This document shows positions 22,430 through 33,625 of a stretch of DNA of 64,000 nucleotides, piece after piece. The stretch is from Ephemerocybe angulata (Eukaryota > Basidiomycota > Agaricomycetes > Agaricales > Psathyrellaceae). The stretch is from positions 2,356,001 through 2,420,000 of the forward strand of contig JAACJK010000001.1 of the NCBI GenBank assembly GCA_013368325.1. The letters are read 5' to 3'. The stretch's first letter is position 1, and every line of letters begins with the position of its first letter. The notes beneath the pieces were generated by a model. The model saw only the letters and a program-made list of their open reading frames with translations, did not search any database and was not told where the DNA came from. The position numbers and the translations under genes are program-made.

Positions 22430-23896
22430 ATGTCCTCTTCCACCCCCATCTCCATCCCCGAGCCAGCTCAGGAACTCGAAGACCACACATCTGACATTGA
22501 TATTGACTCGGACAACCACGACGACAGCGAGACCGACTCTGACACCAACCCGACGCTTGCAGACGACATGATTCGCGTGTCCAGCATCGCGACGCTAGGC
22601 CAGATGTACAAGGACGGGTTATTGAAGGCTGCGGCGAAGGAGAATGTGAAGAGGAGTGTGAATAAGGCCCTGTTGGAGAGGGTTTCTTTGTTGTCAGTAC
22701 GCTTGCTTGCTTCGATCTGTGGTGTATCTGTTCAGTGGTGTAATCTAATCTATCTCTCACAACGCGCTCTTTTTTGCAAATATCGACGTGCGATCTGGCA
22801 GTCGGGGTGATATTGTGAAACTAGAGGTTGATTCCATTGTGAATGCCGCAAATAAGAGCTTGTTAGGTCAGTTTCTGACACTGTTACCGGGCATTCGCCA
22901 ACAAGACGAGCTTCTCAGCCTGGCCGATGTAATGAGATGCACATCTCATTCCATACACGAGGCCCACCGTAGGCGCCCCTGCTTTGTCCTTTTCTGCGGC
23001 CTCCTTATATTCGATACCGATCTAACTGTTCATCTGCCTGGATCTAGGTGGTGGGGGTGGTACGTGAACACCCACTCAGTTAGAACTTCCTTGAACATTC
23101 CCCGCAGTCGACGGCGCTATCCACGCCGCAGCTGGGCCCAAGCTCGTCGCAGAATGTCCGTGCCTTTCTTCCTTCTACGCTCCCCAACGGCACTAATCAG
23201 ATGTATTGTATACAGGCAGGCAGCTGAATGGATGTGAAACCGGACAATCAAAGATCACTCGAGGATACAATCTTCCCTCGTACGCTCCTCCCCCCACTTC
23301 AACCACAGTAATTGACAGACCGTTACTAACTTCATCTGTAGTGCACACGTCATCCACACTGTGGGACCGGTCTACGGCCTCCCCGACATTGAGACGAAAG
23401 CCGCGCAGCTTTCCTCCTGCTACAAAACAAGCTTGCAACTCGCGGTTGAGAACTCGCTCAAGCATATTGTGCGTCAACGTCACCCTCTCCCTTGATTAAG
23501 ACTCACCCCTCCACCACTAGGCCTTCCCGTGTATTTCTACAGGAATTTACGGATACCCCATCGAAGACGCGACACATATCGCTCTGAAGACGGTTCGGGA
23601 CTTCATAGAGTCGGAAGAGGGATCCAAGGTGTGCATAATCTCTGCGGTGTGAAGTATAGATGAACGGAGAACTGATCTCGGCCTCCCGTAGCTCGAGAGG
23701 GTCATCTTCGTCATCTGGACGCCGAGGGATAAGGGTGTATACGAGTGAGTGCTTATACCACACGCACTCCAAAGATACAGCACTAACTGATGGCTGTGAT
23801 AGGACGCTCCTCCCTGAATACTTCCCTCCTGCTGAAGAGTCGACTTCAACTGAATCAGCGGAAGCCTCGACGACTGCGAGCGCTCCTGCCGAGTAA
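22430..23896 (+). CDS. Macro-domain protein (MacroD-type ADP-ribosyl/O-acetyl-ADP-ribose hydrolase)
   Basis: The first exon (22430-22689) encodes an acidic leader ending LLERVS. The next starts at 22802 and gives FRGDIVKLEVDSIVNAANKS, the N-terminal macro signature. A tiny exon supplies the glycine run, followed by VDGAIHAAAGPKLVAEC. Later exons carry GQSKITRGYNLPS, AHVIHTVGPVYG and FPCISTGIYGYPIE, and the last exon (23803-23896) gives a Ser/Thr/Glu tail. These are the ribose- and pyrophosphate-binding loops of MacroD hydrolases, which remove ADP-ribose or deacetylate O-acetyl-ADP-ribose. The first donor (GTTGTC) is weak but restores the conserved frame. An upstream ATG at 22241 could add 63 residues. 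Confidence 0.85.
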
Positions 23897-24185
23897 AGGA
23901 TGTATTAGCATTGTCAAAAACTTAATCTCGAACTCTTCAAAGCATGATATGAACGTGCATTCGAAGGCTGCAGCGCACAAGAGCCCCTGATCGTCGCCCC
24001 CACCTTCTCGTTGAAGAAGAGTATAACAATTTCCATATACGGGTATGAGCCCCTATCGCTCTTCCTCAACGCGTCGCGTGCTAAAGAAGCGTGTCTGATC
24101 ATGAGGTCAACGGATCATCGATATAGAGCTACCACTTGGCTTCTTATAAGGGTTTGTGCTGAGCTCTTGATCATTTGTTTAGACG
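23897..24185. promoter_or_regulatory. Short intergenic spacer before the aldolase
   Basis: About 290 bp between same-strand genes, with no supported coding frame. It must hold the 3' end of the macro-domain transcript and the aldolase promoter. Confidence 0.4.
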
Positions 24186-25343
24186 ATGTCGACCCCACCA
24201 CCTCCAGGAGTCTACGTACCCGCTGTGTTATTCTTTGACGAGAACGAAGAATTCGATGTGCCCGCGATTAAGCAGCACGTCCTGCGCCTCGCTCGAGTAT
24301 GTTCTATCGGAATACACTCATGTCATCCAACTATTCTTATGAATATGTAAACAGGGAGGCGTCACTGGTATTCTTGTACAAGGATCGAATGGGGAGGCAC
24401 AACACCTGTGGGTATCAGCCGCTATTGGCGACCTTCGATGGCCGTGCGTAGTACGGTAGTGCTCACCACGACCTAGATCTCGCGAAGAAAGAAAGACCGC
24501 CATCGCTCTCACCCGTCAAACTCTGAACGAAAGCGGCTTTGAAAACGTTATCATTATTGCGGGCACTGGTGCTCAATCCACCCGCGAGACCAAGGTGTTC
24601 AATGAAGACGCGAAGGACGCAGGTGCAACCTTCGCACTCGTCCTCACACCTTCAACCTGGCCGAAGGCCATGACCATCGATAATATCATTCGATTCCACA
24701 CAGAGGCAAGTGAATCCATATTTCACTTCACCCCTTCGTGCCTTGAGCCAACGATTTGCACCTCTCTCTGCAGGTAGCCGACGCCTCCCCCATCCCCACG
24801 ATGATCTACAACTTTCCCGGGGTAACCGGCGGGCTTGACCTCGACTCTGACATTATATACACGCTATCCAAGCACCCCAACATCGTCGGTACGAAGCTCT
24901 CCTGCGGGAACATCGGCAAACTGCAGCGCCTCACCTCGCGGCTCGCGCCCTCCGAGTTCGCCATCTACTCTGGCCGCAGCGACACCTTCGTGCACGGACT
25001 AAACGCTGGGAGCGCAGGCGTCATCGCTGCGCTCGTCAACATCGCGCCGAGGGTGCATGTAGATGTGGTCCGTATGTGGCGTGAGGGCGGGGAGGAGAGG
25101 GAGAAAGCGATGGAGCTGCAGGCGATGCTTGGGCATGCGGATTGGGCGAGCAGCGCTGTGGGTGGAATTGGGGGAATCAAAGCGGTTGTGGCGAGGCATT
25201 TCGGGTATGGGGCGAAGGAGGGGTGGGTCAGGGGGCCTTTGCAACCTGCTAATCCGGCGAAGCTACAGGAGGATAACCTGTCCTATAAGATTCTGGTGGA
25301 TCTTGTGAGTCTGGAGAAGGCGGGAAATGGTTTGCCGAACTAG
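24186..25343 (+). CDS. DapA/DHDPS-family aldolase, possibly GaaC-like
   Basis: Exons 24186-24296, 24355-24407, 24477-24705 and 24774-25343 join to 320 residues. The class I aldolase fold is marked by GSNGEAQHLSREERK (substrate loop), IYNFPG with the catalytic tyrosine (about Y143), and VGTKLS with the Schiff-base lysine (about K172). Fungal relatives include L-threo-3-deoxy-hexulosonate aldolase of galacturonate breakdown and L-2-keto-3-deoxyrhamnonate aldolase; the exact substrate is not set by sequence. The third intron appears to use a GC donor (GCAAGT at 24706). A GT-AG alternative shifted by a few bases would give EATDAS instead of EVADAS. The nearby pectate lyase gives weak support for a pectin role. 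Confidence 0.87.
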
Positions 25344-25474
25344 GTCGACATGAACTATTATCATGGGTTGACTAGTGACTATCGAATACCCACGTGAAAG
25401 TTATTGTAGAAGAAGCAGAGTCAATCCAATGTCCATAAATATTAAATGCCCAATTGCATACCCCACTTCAGATC

Positions 25475-26413
25475 TCAGAGTGCACCGGCGAGGATCAGAT
25501 TAGCCCCGAAATAAAAGATCCATCCAACCGATCTAAACGCCCACCCCGGCTTTCCACCGCTCTTCTTCACCCCCACAGTCCCAGCCTTCTTCCTCCCAAA
25601 CGTATCGATCGCCACAAATAGATCGCTGATCATAAACATCCATGCTCCCACCACCTTCTGCACACCTGGATCCGTCGCTGTCGCTACGGCCACCATCGTC
25701 GTGATGATCCCCACATAGCCCTGAACAAGCACCTCGATGTCCTTGGGGATCGTGACCAGCGGCACGACCCCCGCATTCGACTGCCCAAAGATGCCTAGGT
25801 AGTCAGAAATAGAGAGCACGATGGCGGCGGTGGCAGCGAAGAGCCATACGCGGGGTGTCGTGAGGGGCGTGGGGGAGGCCATAAAGGCGACGACGTAGGA
25901 GATGTGCGCGAGCGCGAAGGAGAGGGTTCCAAGTTTGAATGCGAGGGTGACGCCTTCGGCTTTCGCGGAGGGGGAGGGTTTGGTATCGTCTTCCTTGACC
26001 TTCTTGGACGCTTGGCGGAAAGAGTAGAAGTTTGTCTTCGATGGAATCAAGAGTACGTCTCCCAGCACGCTGAATCCGAGTCCAAGCAGCATGGACGCCG
26101 TGTACCTCAAACTCTCGTCCACCCAAAGCGCTTTGAAGTCCAGACCCAACAGGAGTTTTTGTATCTCATTCACCCCACTGGCTTTGTTCCAACCTCCAAG
26201 GAAGAATGACAGCGAGGCCGCTGTTTTGAAGAGGGCGCTTCCAGAGTAGAACGCCGTGTATTCGGAGAGAATGAGCAGTGCGAGTGACGCCGCGAGGGAT
26301 TGCGGGAATGGATAAGACGGAAGGGTTATGAGGGACACCATATTCAAGTTGTCGTTCGACATGGATGACGAGGACAGAAACTCGAAGACGTGGATGGTAT
26401 GCGGTTCAACCAC
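25475..26413 (-). CDS. YhhN/TMEM86-family integral membrane protein
   Basis: A single exon of 312 codons. It has about eight hydrophobic segments, the glycine-aspartate motif LGDVLLIP near residue 116, and late membrane motifs such as GAWMFMISDLFVAID, as in the YhhN family. Characterised relatives (TMEM86) are lysoplasmalogenases that hydrolyse the vinyl-ether bond of lysoplasmalogens; activity here is inferred. A second in-frame ATG at 26362 (MSNDNLNMVS) may be the true start, since the first 17 residues are not membrane-like. The stop is 131 bp from the convergent aldolase stop. Confidence 0.8.
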   Translation of the reverse strand: MVEPHTIHVFEFLSSSSMSNDNLNMVSLITLPSYPFPQSLAASLALLILSEYTAFYSGSALFKTAASLSFFLGGWNKASGVNEIQKLLLGLDFKALWVDESLRYTASMLLGLGFSVLGDVLLIPSKTNFYSFRQASKKVKEDDTKPSPSAKAEGVTLAFKLGTLSFALAHISYVVAFMASPTPLTTPRVWLFAATAAIVLSISDYLGIFGQSNAGVVPLVTIPKDIEVLVQGYVGIITTMVAVATATDPGVQKVVGAWMFMISDLFVAIDTFGRKKAGTVGVKKSGGKPGWAFRSVGWIFYFGANLILAGAL

Positions 26414-27343
26414 AAACCCCGGCTACTTGGATGCCTTGATTGCCGGTGAGGGATCGACCCGTGGGCGCTAACCAGTAACCGCACCCAGCGCCTTAACCCT
26501 TCTCCCATCATCGAAAGTCACCCTTACAAGCTTCTAGTGCACGAGAAAGAGGATATCAAGAGGATATTCATCTGCGGTGCTACATAGAAACGAGAACAAG
26601 AACCAAGTGTATCAAGTCTCTTGGAGCACGCAACCAGCCTTCGAGTCGAGCGAGCTTGAAACAGGACAGTCCTCACAAAGCACCAACATAGCACCAAGCA
26701 GTGTTCAAGAGTGTCTAAATTTAATAATTCTGGTGAGAGATACATGTGTCTGAGCTGTTCTTCTGTTGTTCAACAAAACTTCCCCGGTCCTTCTTGGAAT
26801 CGGAGGCGTTCCGGGTAGACCGGCAAGAGCTCGTAAATGCGATTGCACGTGCCTTTCTACCTATGCATCTGAGCAACGGCCTAGCCGTTCTTACCGTTTA
26901 TCTCCCGCCTCAAGACTAAGGGGTTGTCAGTTCGCTGACTGAGGCGGCGGATACGAGGTGCATTGGTGCTCCGCAACGAGTGGTAACGCGTCAGCAAAAG
27001 GACGGATCGTTTTCCCGCTTTTTTCAGTTTTCCAGTTGCGGCGAGGCGGCAAGCCGAAAAGCGGAAAAATGGCTAAGCAGTTTAGGTTTTCGTCGGTTTT
27101 TCTTCGTTTTTTGCACTGTTCTGACTTTTAAAACCGAGAAAAAGTGATTTGTTGTATTACTGATGCGGCAAACACCGATCGACGCATCAGGTCAGCAACG
27201 GAAATGCAAAGTCCCAATGGTCCAGATACTACTCAAAACCTGTATAAAAGGCTCTGTCATGCTGCACATTCTACCATCATTAACCCACTCAAACCATCTC
27301 CAAGAATCTCTATTCTTACCAACCTTTTCCCAACAACGCAGCA
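26414..27343. other. Intergenic region, promoter of YhhN and MDR genes
   Basis: Divergent spacer of about 930 bp. The half near 26990-27130 has runs of T and A and several GCGG/CCGC blocks. No open frame above 75 codons looks real apart from poor candidates at 26524-26745 and 27144-27446, which have no recognisable content. Confidence 0.4.
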
Positions 27344-28647
27344 ATGGCACCCACTGAACAGAAGTCCCTCCTCCTTGAGAGCAAATTCGGCGACTTTGCC
27401 CTCTCCAGCTTCCCCGTTCCTAAGGCCAAGTCGGGTGAAGTTCTAGTCAAGATACATGCCTCGGGTCTTAACCCCGTCGACTGGAAAATCCAGAAATATG
27501 GATTGTTCCTCGAAGATTTCCCAGCCATTCTTGGCGCTGATGTCGCTGGAGAGGTCATCGAGCTTGGAGAGGGCGTCTCCGAATCACAAGTCGCAGTTGG
27601 TGACAGGGTGTATGTGGACTTGATATCTATCAACTCAACGTCGAGATTGATCAGTTGGTCACCCAGGTTTTTCCAGAGCCCGTATAACGGGAACGACTAC
27701 GGTGGATTCCAGCAGTACGCTGCTGGGGAGGTCGCTACTCTCGCAAAGGTCAGTACTACCCTCTCTTTCAGATCTCATCTCTTCCAACAGCTAATCATAT
27801 CAATTTAGATCCCTTCGCACCTGTCTTATGACGATGTAGCGACGATTCCCGGTGCCTTCACCGCAGCCTACATCGGGCTCTACAACGTTGCCCCACTCGG
27901 CTTTGGATTTGAGGCCCCTGTAAGAGCTGGTGCGAGAGGCAAGTACGCCGGCACTCCCATCGTCATCCTCGGCGGATCGACCTCGGTCGGGCAGTACGGT
28001 AAGCGCCGAAATTTCCAGTTTAGCCGCGCCGGCAGAACCGCATACTAATATGCCCACTATTCAGCCATCCAGCTCGCTAAGCTCTCCGGGTTCAGTCCAA
28101 TTATTACCACAGCCTCGCCATCGCATTCTGAGCACCTGAAGGCTCTCGGGGCAACACACGTCCTTGATCGCAAAGCGCCTTTGACCAAGGAAAGCATCAA
28201 GTCTATCACAGAAATCCCCATCAACGTCGTATACGACACCGTCTCCGTTCCCGACACGCAGAAGGTCGCATTCGAGCTCGTCGAGGCCGGTGGTCAGATC
28301 GCCATCACCTTGCCTGCCGATTCCACTCTCGAGGAGAGGGCACCGAAGGAGAACAAGAGCTTCGCCTCGATTATGGGCTCGAAGCTCCATCCTCAGAACG
28401 TCGAGCTGTTCCGAGAGGCTTGGCCGCATGTTACAGCCCTCCTCGAAGAGGGCGCTCTCAAGGTTCGTTGCTTATGCTTAACTCTCTGTCTGCCTTGCAA
28501 TGTGTTGATAATGATCATCTCACACAGCCGAATCGCTTCGAAATTCTACCCGGAGGCTTGAATGGCATCGTCGGAGGATTGAAGAGGCTGGAAGCGAATG
28601 CCGTCTCTGGATTCAAGCTCATCGCCCATCCTCAAGAGACGGCTTAA
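27344..28647 (+). CDS. MDR-superfamily oxidoreductase (alcohol dehydrogenase/enoyl reductase-like)
   Basis: Five exons (27344-27609, 27667-27748, 27809-27998, 28065-28462, 28528-28647) form one frame. The GroES-like N-domain shows GEVLVKIHASGLNPVDWK and GADVAGEVIELG. The cofactor domain has VILGGSTSVGQY followed by AIQLAKLSGF. Substrate-domain markers include LEANAVSGFKL near the end. No structural zinc cysteines are seen, so a zinc-independent quinone or trans-enoyl reductase type is likely. The first intron is 57 bp with no in-frame stop, so retention would add 19 residues without breaking the protein. The substrate is not known. Confidence 0.85.
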
Positions 28648-28805
28648 CTGGTATTTTATACTTAGAATTAAATCAATGGGGAATCAATCTTGTGGAATTT
28701 AGTATGCCCATGAAATCTAGAATGGCTTGTATCAATTCTACAGGACGTGTATGTACGGACATCGAAGGACGAGACATCGTTATCAGCACATAAGTATATC
28801 TTAAA

Positions 28806-29295
28806 TCAAGCCTTAGCCGTAGCAGCGGTGCCAGGAGTGCTAGTCGTCGCCTTGAGAGCCTGTTCGGCATTTGCCTTGGCAAGCAGGGCTGCTGCAGCTT
28901 TCTGGGCCTTGGCCTTAGCAAGCTTGGTCTTGCGTTCCTTCTACGACAAACAAATCAGCAACGTGGGGTTTCTCGAACCTCTCAGAGTATAGGCTTACCG
29001 CAAGACGCATCCTACGCCGACGGGCATTGATGAGCTTTTTCTCCTGGGCTGTCAACTCTTGCCAATCGATATACTGTTCGCGCTGGGATAGGTCCATAAC
29101 TTCGTCCATGAGTTCGCGCGCTTCCACATCGTAGAAACCGACGTCCCGAGCATCCAGGTCGTCGTAGTAGGCATCCTTTGTATATAATACGTGAGCCCAA
29201 TACCATCTGATACCACCTGGATAACTTACCCACTGCGCCAGCGCAGAAGTAGCAAAAGAAATAAAAAGGAATGTAGGGAGAAGGTTAAACTTCAT
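28806..29295 (-). CDS. Small secreted protein of unknown function
   Basis: Three exons (29295-29230, 29175-28999, 28940-28806) give 125 residues. The first exon is a clean signal peptide (MKFNLLPTFLFISFATSALA, cleavage likely before QW). The mature part is acidic and tyrosine/aspartate-rich (DAYYDDLDARDVGFYDVEAR), then basic (KLINARRRRMRLA), then an alanine/lysine/threonine tail. No cysteines are present, so it is unlike disulfide-stabilised effectors. No family was recognised. It sits between the MDR gene and the pectate lyase. Confidence 0.65.
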
Positions 29296-29836
29296 GGCGG
29301 GCTGATTAGACTTGACTGTGGAGAAGCTGGAATGCTCGGAAGGGCAAAGAGATTGATGCTGTCGATGGTATAGCGAAAGGCCGGCAGCTTGCTACGCTTT
29401 TATAGGTTGCCACAAATTACCTACTTTCCTAGACAACAGAGTTGCTCATGTAGTGCTTCTGGTCCGGTAAGGTGCAGACATATCACCAGATCAACTTCAG
29501 AAGCCCCCACCTTTGATGGGCGCTTACCGCAAGAGGCAGCGGAGGTGAATTGATGGCTCAGCTTCGACGCGCCCATCCAGCCGATGAGACCGCTGTCATG
29601 CAAAGTGCAATGCGCCCACACTTCCGAGAACACCACCTTCAGTAGTACGTATGATTTACAAAGACAACTTGGTGGCATCACGAGCGCTCATCGGTGTTAG
29701 AGTGCACCATTTTACTCCGCAGTTCGAAGCCATAGATTGGAACTTTACAATTTGAAGTCCAAGTTACAAACAATACTTCCATCAAGGTAACGTATTCCTA
29801 CAGGCTGCTGCCTAAATCATCCTGAATAATCCTGCC
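29296..29836. other. Intergenic stretch between small secreted protein and pectate lyase
   Basis: About 540 bp containing the promoter of the small secreted protein (transcribed leftward) and the 3' end of the pectate lyase. An 86-codon minus-strand frame at 29421-29681 has no recognisable content. Confidence 0.35.
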
Positions 29837-31247
29837 TCACACGGAGTGAATATCAGACTCGCTGTACAGGCAGTTCTAGGCGCGCAAATGTCAGCCTTGA
29901 AGCATGGATAATCCCGACAGGATGATATCTTACAGTGCCATCAGGTCCAGTTCCGACCTTAGTGGGCTCCTTCCCGTTGTTGTTGCCAGTATACTTGTCA
30001 CAAATACTGTTCACCTTGCTGACCTGGAGGTTTCGAATTTTGGCAGTGCTGTAAGGGATGGTATATCATAAGTGTCGAGCGCGTCAAAACTTTCCGGTAG
30101 TCTTACTCTCCGTAATTGCTGCAGGAGATAGATAGAGTAAGCGCCGGCATTGGTAAATCAGCATATATGCCCACCTGTTGATGCCAACCAAGGCAGAGCC
30201 AGAGACAGCCCATGAGTCGTTAATCTCGACATGGCGGGTGTATTGGGTTGTCTTGCAGTTACCACACTGCAGTAAGTTGATAAGACAAAGTTGCATGTAA
30301 AAGAGTCTATCGTGATTTATTACTCACGCTGCGATAGAGCCAAGATAGAGCTTGCCGAAGTTCTCAACGTAGAACTTCGAAAGTCCACGATTAATTTTGA
30401 ATCGGAGCGATGTTTAGGGAGCTCACGCTATTTATGATGACGGTTCCACCTGAGGCGCGCCGCGTATAAGTAAGCTATAAGGCCGAGGGACGAGTTCACT
30501 TACCGCCGTTATGCTGAACAGTCTTGTCCTGTGCACCCTAGGAAAAAGCGAGGATCAGATAGACGACCGAGCCACTTGTACCCTAGTCAATACCTTCGCC
30601 TACAGAGAAGAAAATGGGTGAGTGCTTCGGCTGTTAAGTGAGCATAGTGAACTTACACCGCCATAGTTAATGCGCGAGGTTCCGGACGTTTGCAGTATCG
30701 TGATAGCATCCTCGCACACGTCCTAGAACAGAGTATCAGCACCTTTCATAGCCCAGGACATACAGTGTTCCTGAGCCAATACCTCGAAGTAAACGTGGTC
30801 AATCGTGCAAGAACCTGGAGCATTCTCATGAGCAATCGGCAACCGCCTGAGGGAATCTCAAGGAAACACCTACCCAAGCAATGGATTCCCTCCATCTGGT
30901 CTTTGCCAATAACAACCCTGCTAATGGTGGCGCCTTCCTCCAAATGGAAAACAGCATCGGCCGAGCCACCTTCCCCAGAGCTCTTGCACGCCCCAGAGCC
31001 TCGGTCATACCGTGTGTAAGGCTGGTCGGGAGTGAAGGTCGTTCCCGCTTTAATCACCATGGGCGCAGTGAGGTGAACGGTTGCTGGTGGGGTCGGGAAC
31101 TCGTTTGTCGCGGCACGACGTTCGATTCTGAAATCATAGACAGTCAGAAAGCGTGTCGTTGAGTACAAATATTACGATGACTCACGGCTCTGCAAATGCC
31201 AAAGTTCCAGCAACAGCAAGTGCGATGAGGATGTGCTTCTTAAACAT
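29837..31247 (-). CDS. Secreted pectate lyase, polysaccharide lyase family 3
   Basis: The first exon 31247-31186 encodes a signal peptide (MFKKHILIALAVAGTLAFA). Then come exons 31127-30874 and 30814-30783, one starting at 30722, and several very short ones down to 29837, for about 250 residues. Family markers in order are TVHLTAPMVIKAGTTF, CKSSGEGGSADAVFHLEEGA, ISRVVIGKDQMEGIHC, DVCEDAITI, and KLYRSCGNCKTTQYTRHVEI. PL3 enzymes cut de-esterified homogalacturonan by calcium-dependent beta-elimination outside the cell. Cysteines are numerous, as expected for a disulfide-stabilised secreted enzyme. At least eight small introns break the gene; the smallest exon seen is 32 bp. Confidence 0.88.
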
Positions 31248-33625
31248 TTCTGGGGATACGATGAGAGTAAATGAGGGAAAGAAAGAGACTGACTCCTTCC
31301 TGGGAGGCCACAGTGTTTGCAACTTGAATTTATACCAAGGACATCCAGCACTACGGAGAAACGGATACAATCATGTGTATCCGTCCGGACCGTCCCTGTG
31401 GACCAGCCTTCCAAATGGTCAGTAATCTTACATAGGCCCAAGCCTTCCTACATACCTCTGCATGCTCCAGGAGCAACTGTGTCTGCGACGGAATTTGAGA
31501 AGCAAGTCCGGCTGCAGAATGTGCGACGATCTAGGAGGCGGCGAAACAGGTGGAGTATCTCGCCATGCTCAAAGCACGGTGAGTTTAACTAAGATCGGCA
31601 ACAGGAGGCCCGAGGTCGGAAGTTACCTACTTTCAAACGGCTGCCCGAAAGTCTAAAACAAGTGGCTAGCGCAAGTCGCTGCCCCATGGTAAGTCTGGTT
31701 AAAAGGAATTTACTCGTTAATATCAGTGCCCTCGTGAACACAATGAGTAGGCCGACTTACGACATTCTGCAAGTTCTTGAAAATGATGCTGGGTTCCAAG
31801 AAGACGTTGAAAACATGTGCCTGCGTTGTTTTGAGATATGCATTGCATCATATAGTGAACATGGGGAGTCATGTCCTTCAACAGCAGCATTTCCGGGCCG
31901 TGGTGGATGCGTCCGACTTCCGTCGTACCACCCGTGGCTGACACTGGGTTTCGACGAGGTGACAGTGTAGGCTGCCCCTCGTGACCTCGTCCCTCTAGAC
32001 CGTTGTGAGCGACCAGCTCCCGGGTACATATTCAGGATAAACACGAGACACAACGGCCCGAGAACCATCAATAAACTGGGTTCCATGGCTCGATACCCAA
32101 GGCCTCCGCCAATGCTGGCAGAATACGGAGAAACGCCAATGATGTGGCGTATCCAAGGATGGGATTTACAAGCCTTGGTTCACATAGTCCGACGCCATCC
32201 CATTCTCCAAGTCCTTCCAGCTGGCGCAGGTGTCGTTATAAGGTCTAGCCAGAGGGCTAGGACATTTGTAGCCGCACCCACATATCAAGTAAGCCCCTCA
32301 CCTCAAATAATCGAAATAGTCTCGCCCTGGGAAACAGAAGTCGACATGTGTTCGAATCATGAGTGACGACTGAGTGACGCTCAAGGTAGCTTCCCTTGCA
32401 GAGCGAGAAGTAAGAAGATGCGGATCCGATGTGGGGTAGATTTCTTCCTTTCTTCCTTTGTCTTATGACTTGGGGCGAGAGTGACCCAGCTGTCCAAAGA
32501 GGTGACCAGGAACCGGGTGGACAAGCAGGGAGAAGGGATGAAGGTAAATCTTCATAGAATTGGACCTGTGCGGTATTAGGTGCAACGTCCAGCTCGGATG
32601 GTTGAGTCGAATCCAGCTGTCTTTCTTGGGGCATTTGGTAGCAAAGGTACCCATAGCATAGATCCGGATATGAGGGGTTCACGTTGAAGCAGGATTCGTC
32701 ACTGGACAATGGCAAAGGTGGCTGTGCACTGAGATTCAATCGGACCATAAACCCGGGCCGAAGTCGATAGGCGCCCAAATCGCCTGTTGCGACAGAAAAC
32801 AGTTCCAAAGGCCCTGTGATACCGCTTCCGACAATGAGCTAGGATGAACCAAGGGTATGAATGTGATATCTGTCAGAAAGCTCCATCAAACTCGCTTCCA
32901 ACTCCCTTAAGCCACAATAACTCGAAACGCTCCTCACACTCAATGAGCCCGCCGACACCAATCACACCGGACCCAGACGTCCACTGGCAAGGCTATCGAC
33001 CGACTAAGGCGAGGACTACAAACACGGTAGATAAAAAACGGCCCTATGGGCAGTCCTGAACATTGACAGTGCAACTGGAGTCTGGCGAGGCGGAAGCTGA
33101 ACCTAGCAATAATAGGGAAGCACCCTCGACCAATGAAGACGGGACTATTCAGATATTAGGCAAATTACAGAGCAATGCGAGGAGAAAACATGTTAATAAA
33201 CCTCCCCTACTGTCGGTTGAGGTGCGAAGTGGGGTTTTGTGGTGGAGGCGCACAGCGCTGCGAGGGGGATCGATCCGATTGGCGAATGCATGGTTAGTAT
33301 TGGCGGTCGCCGACGGCGATGCATGGCGATTGGGCGGTGGGCGCTGGGAGGTGACGCAGAGGTGGGAGGGTAGGAGGGCTTGGTCATCCATCCGCGGATA
33401 GGCCAGGTGCGCGGCAGGGTCTCGTCATGGTCATAAAGGTCGTGAAGGTGCCAACGCAAAAGAGCACGGTAAGGAATGTCGAGGAATGCAATGGATGAAT
33501 GGATGGTCGTCTGCCTCCGTGAGGTCGAAGGCAGGTGTTCGTTAAAAGTCATCAATGCCTGAGCGGCAACAATTTTATCGGTTTTTATGAGAGGCCCGGG
33601 AAAGGATGGGGAGGGGAAGCATGGT
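31248..33625. other. 2.4 kb stretch without a recognised gene
   Basis: The longest frames are 32257-32808 (minus, 183 codons, with GYLCYQMPQERQLDS) and several of 100-110 codons on both strands. None shows a domain, signal peptide or splice pattern that could be trusted. A lineage-specific short gene on the minus strand around 31700-32810 is possible. The right part is the 3' flank of the unrecognised gene ending at 33626. Confidence 0.35.

Noticed and set aside
26443..26487. tRNA-like pieces on the minus strand (ACTGGTTAGCGCC followed by GGGTCGATCCC).
   Set aside because: The A-box-like and B-box-like parts are only about 8 bp apart, with no room for an anticodon arm, and no acceptor stem pairs. 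At best a decayed tRNA or SINE scrap.
32257..32808. 183-codon minus-strand frame in the 2.4 kb gap.
   Set aside because: Long enough to be real but without a recognisable motif or homologous neighbour. Kept only as a note under the gap, not as a gene.
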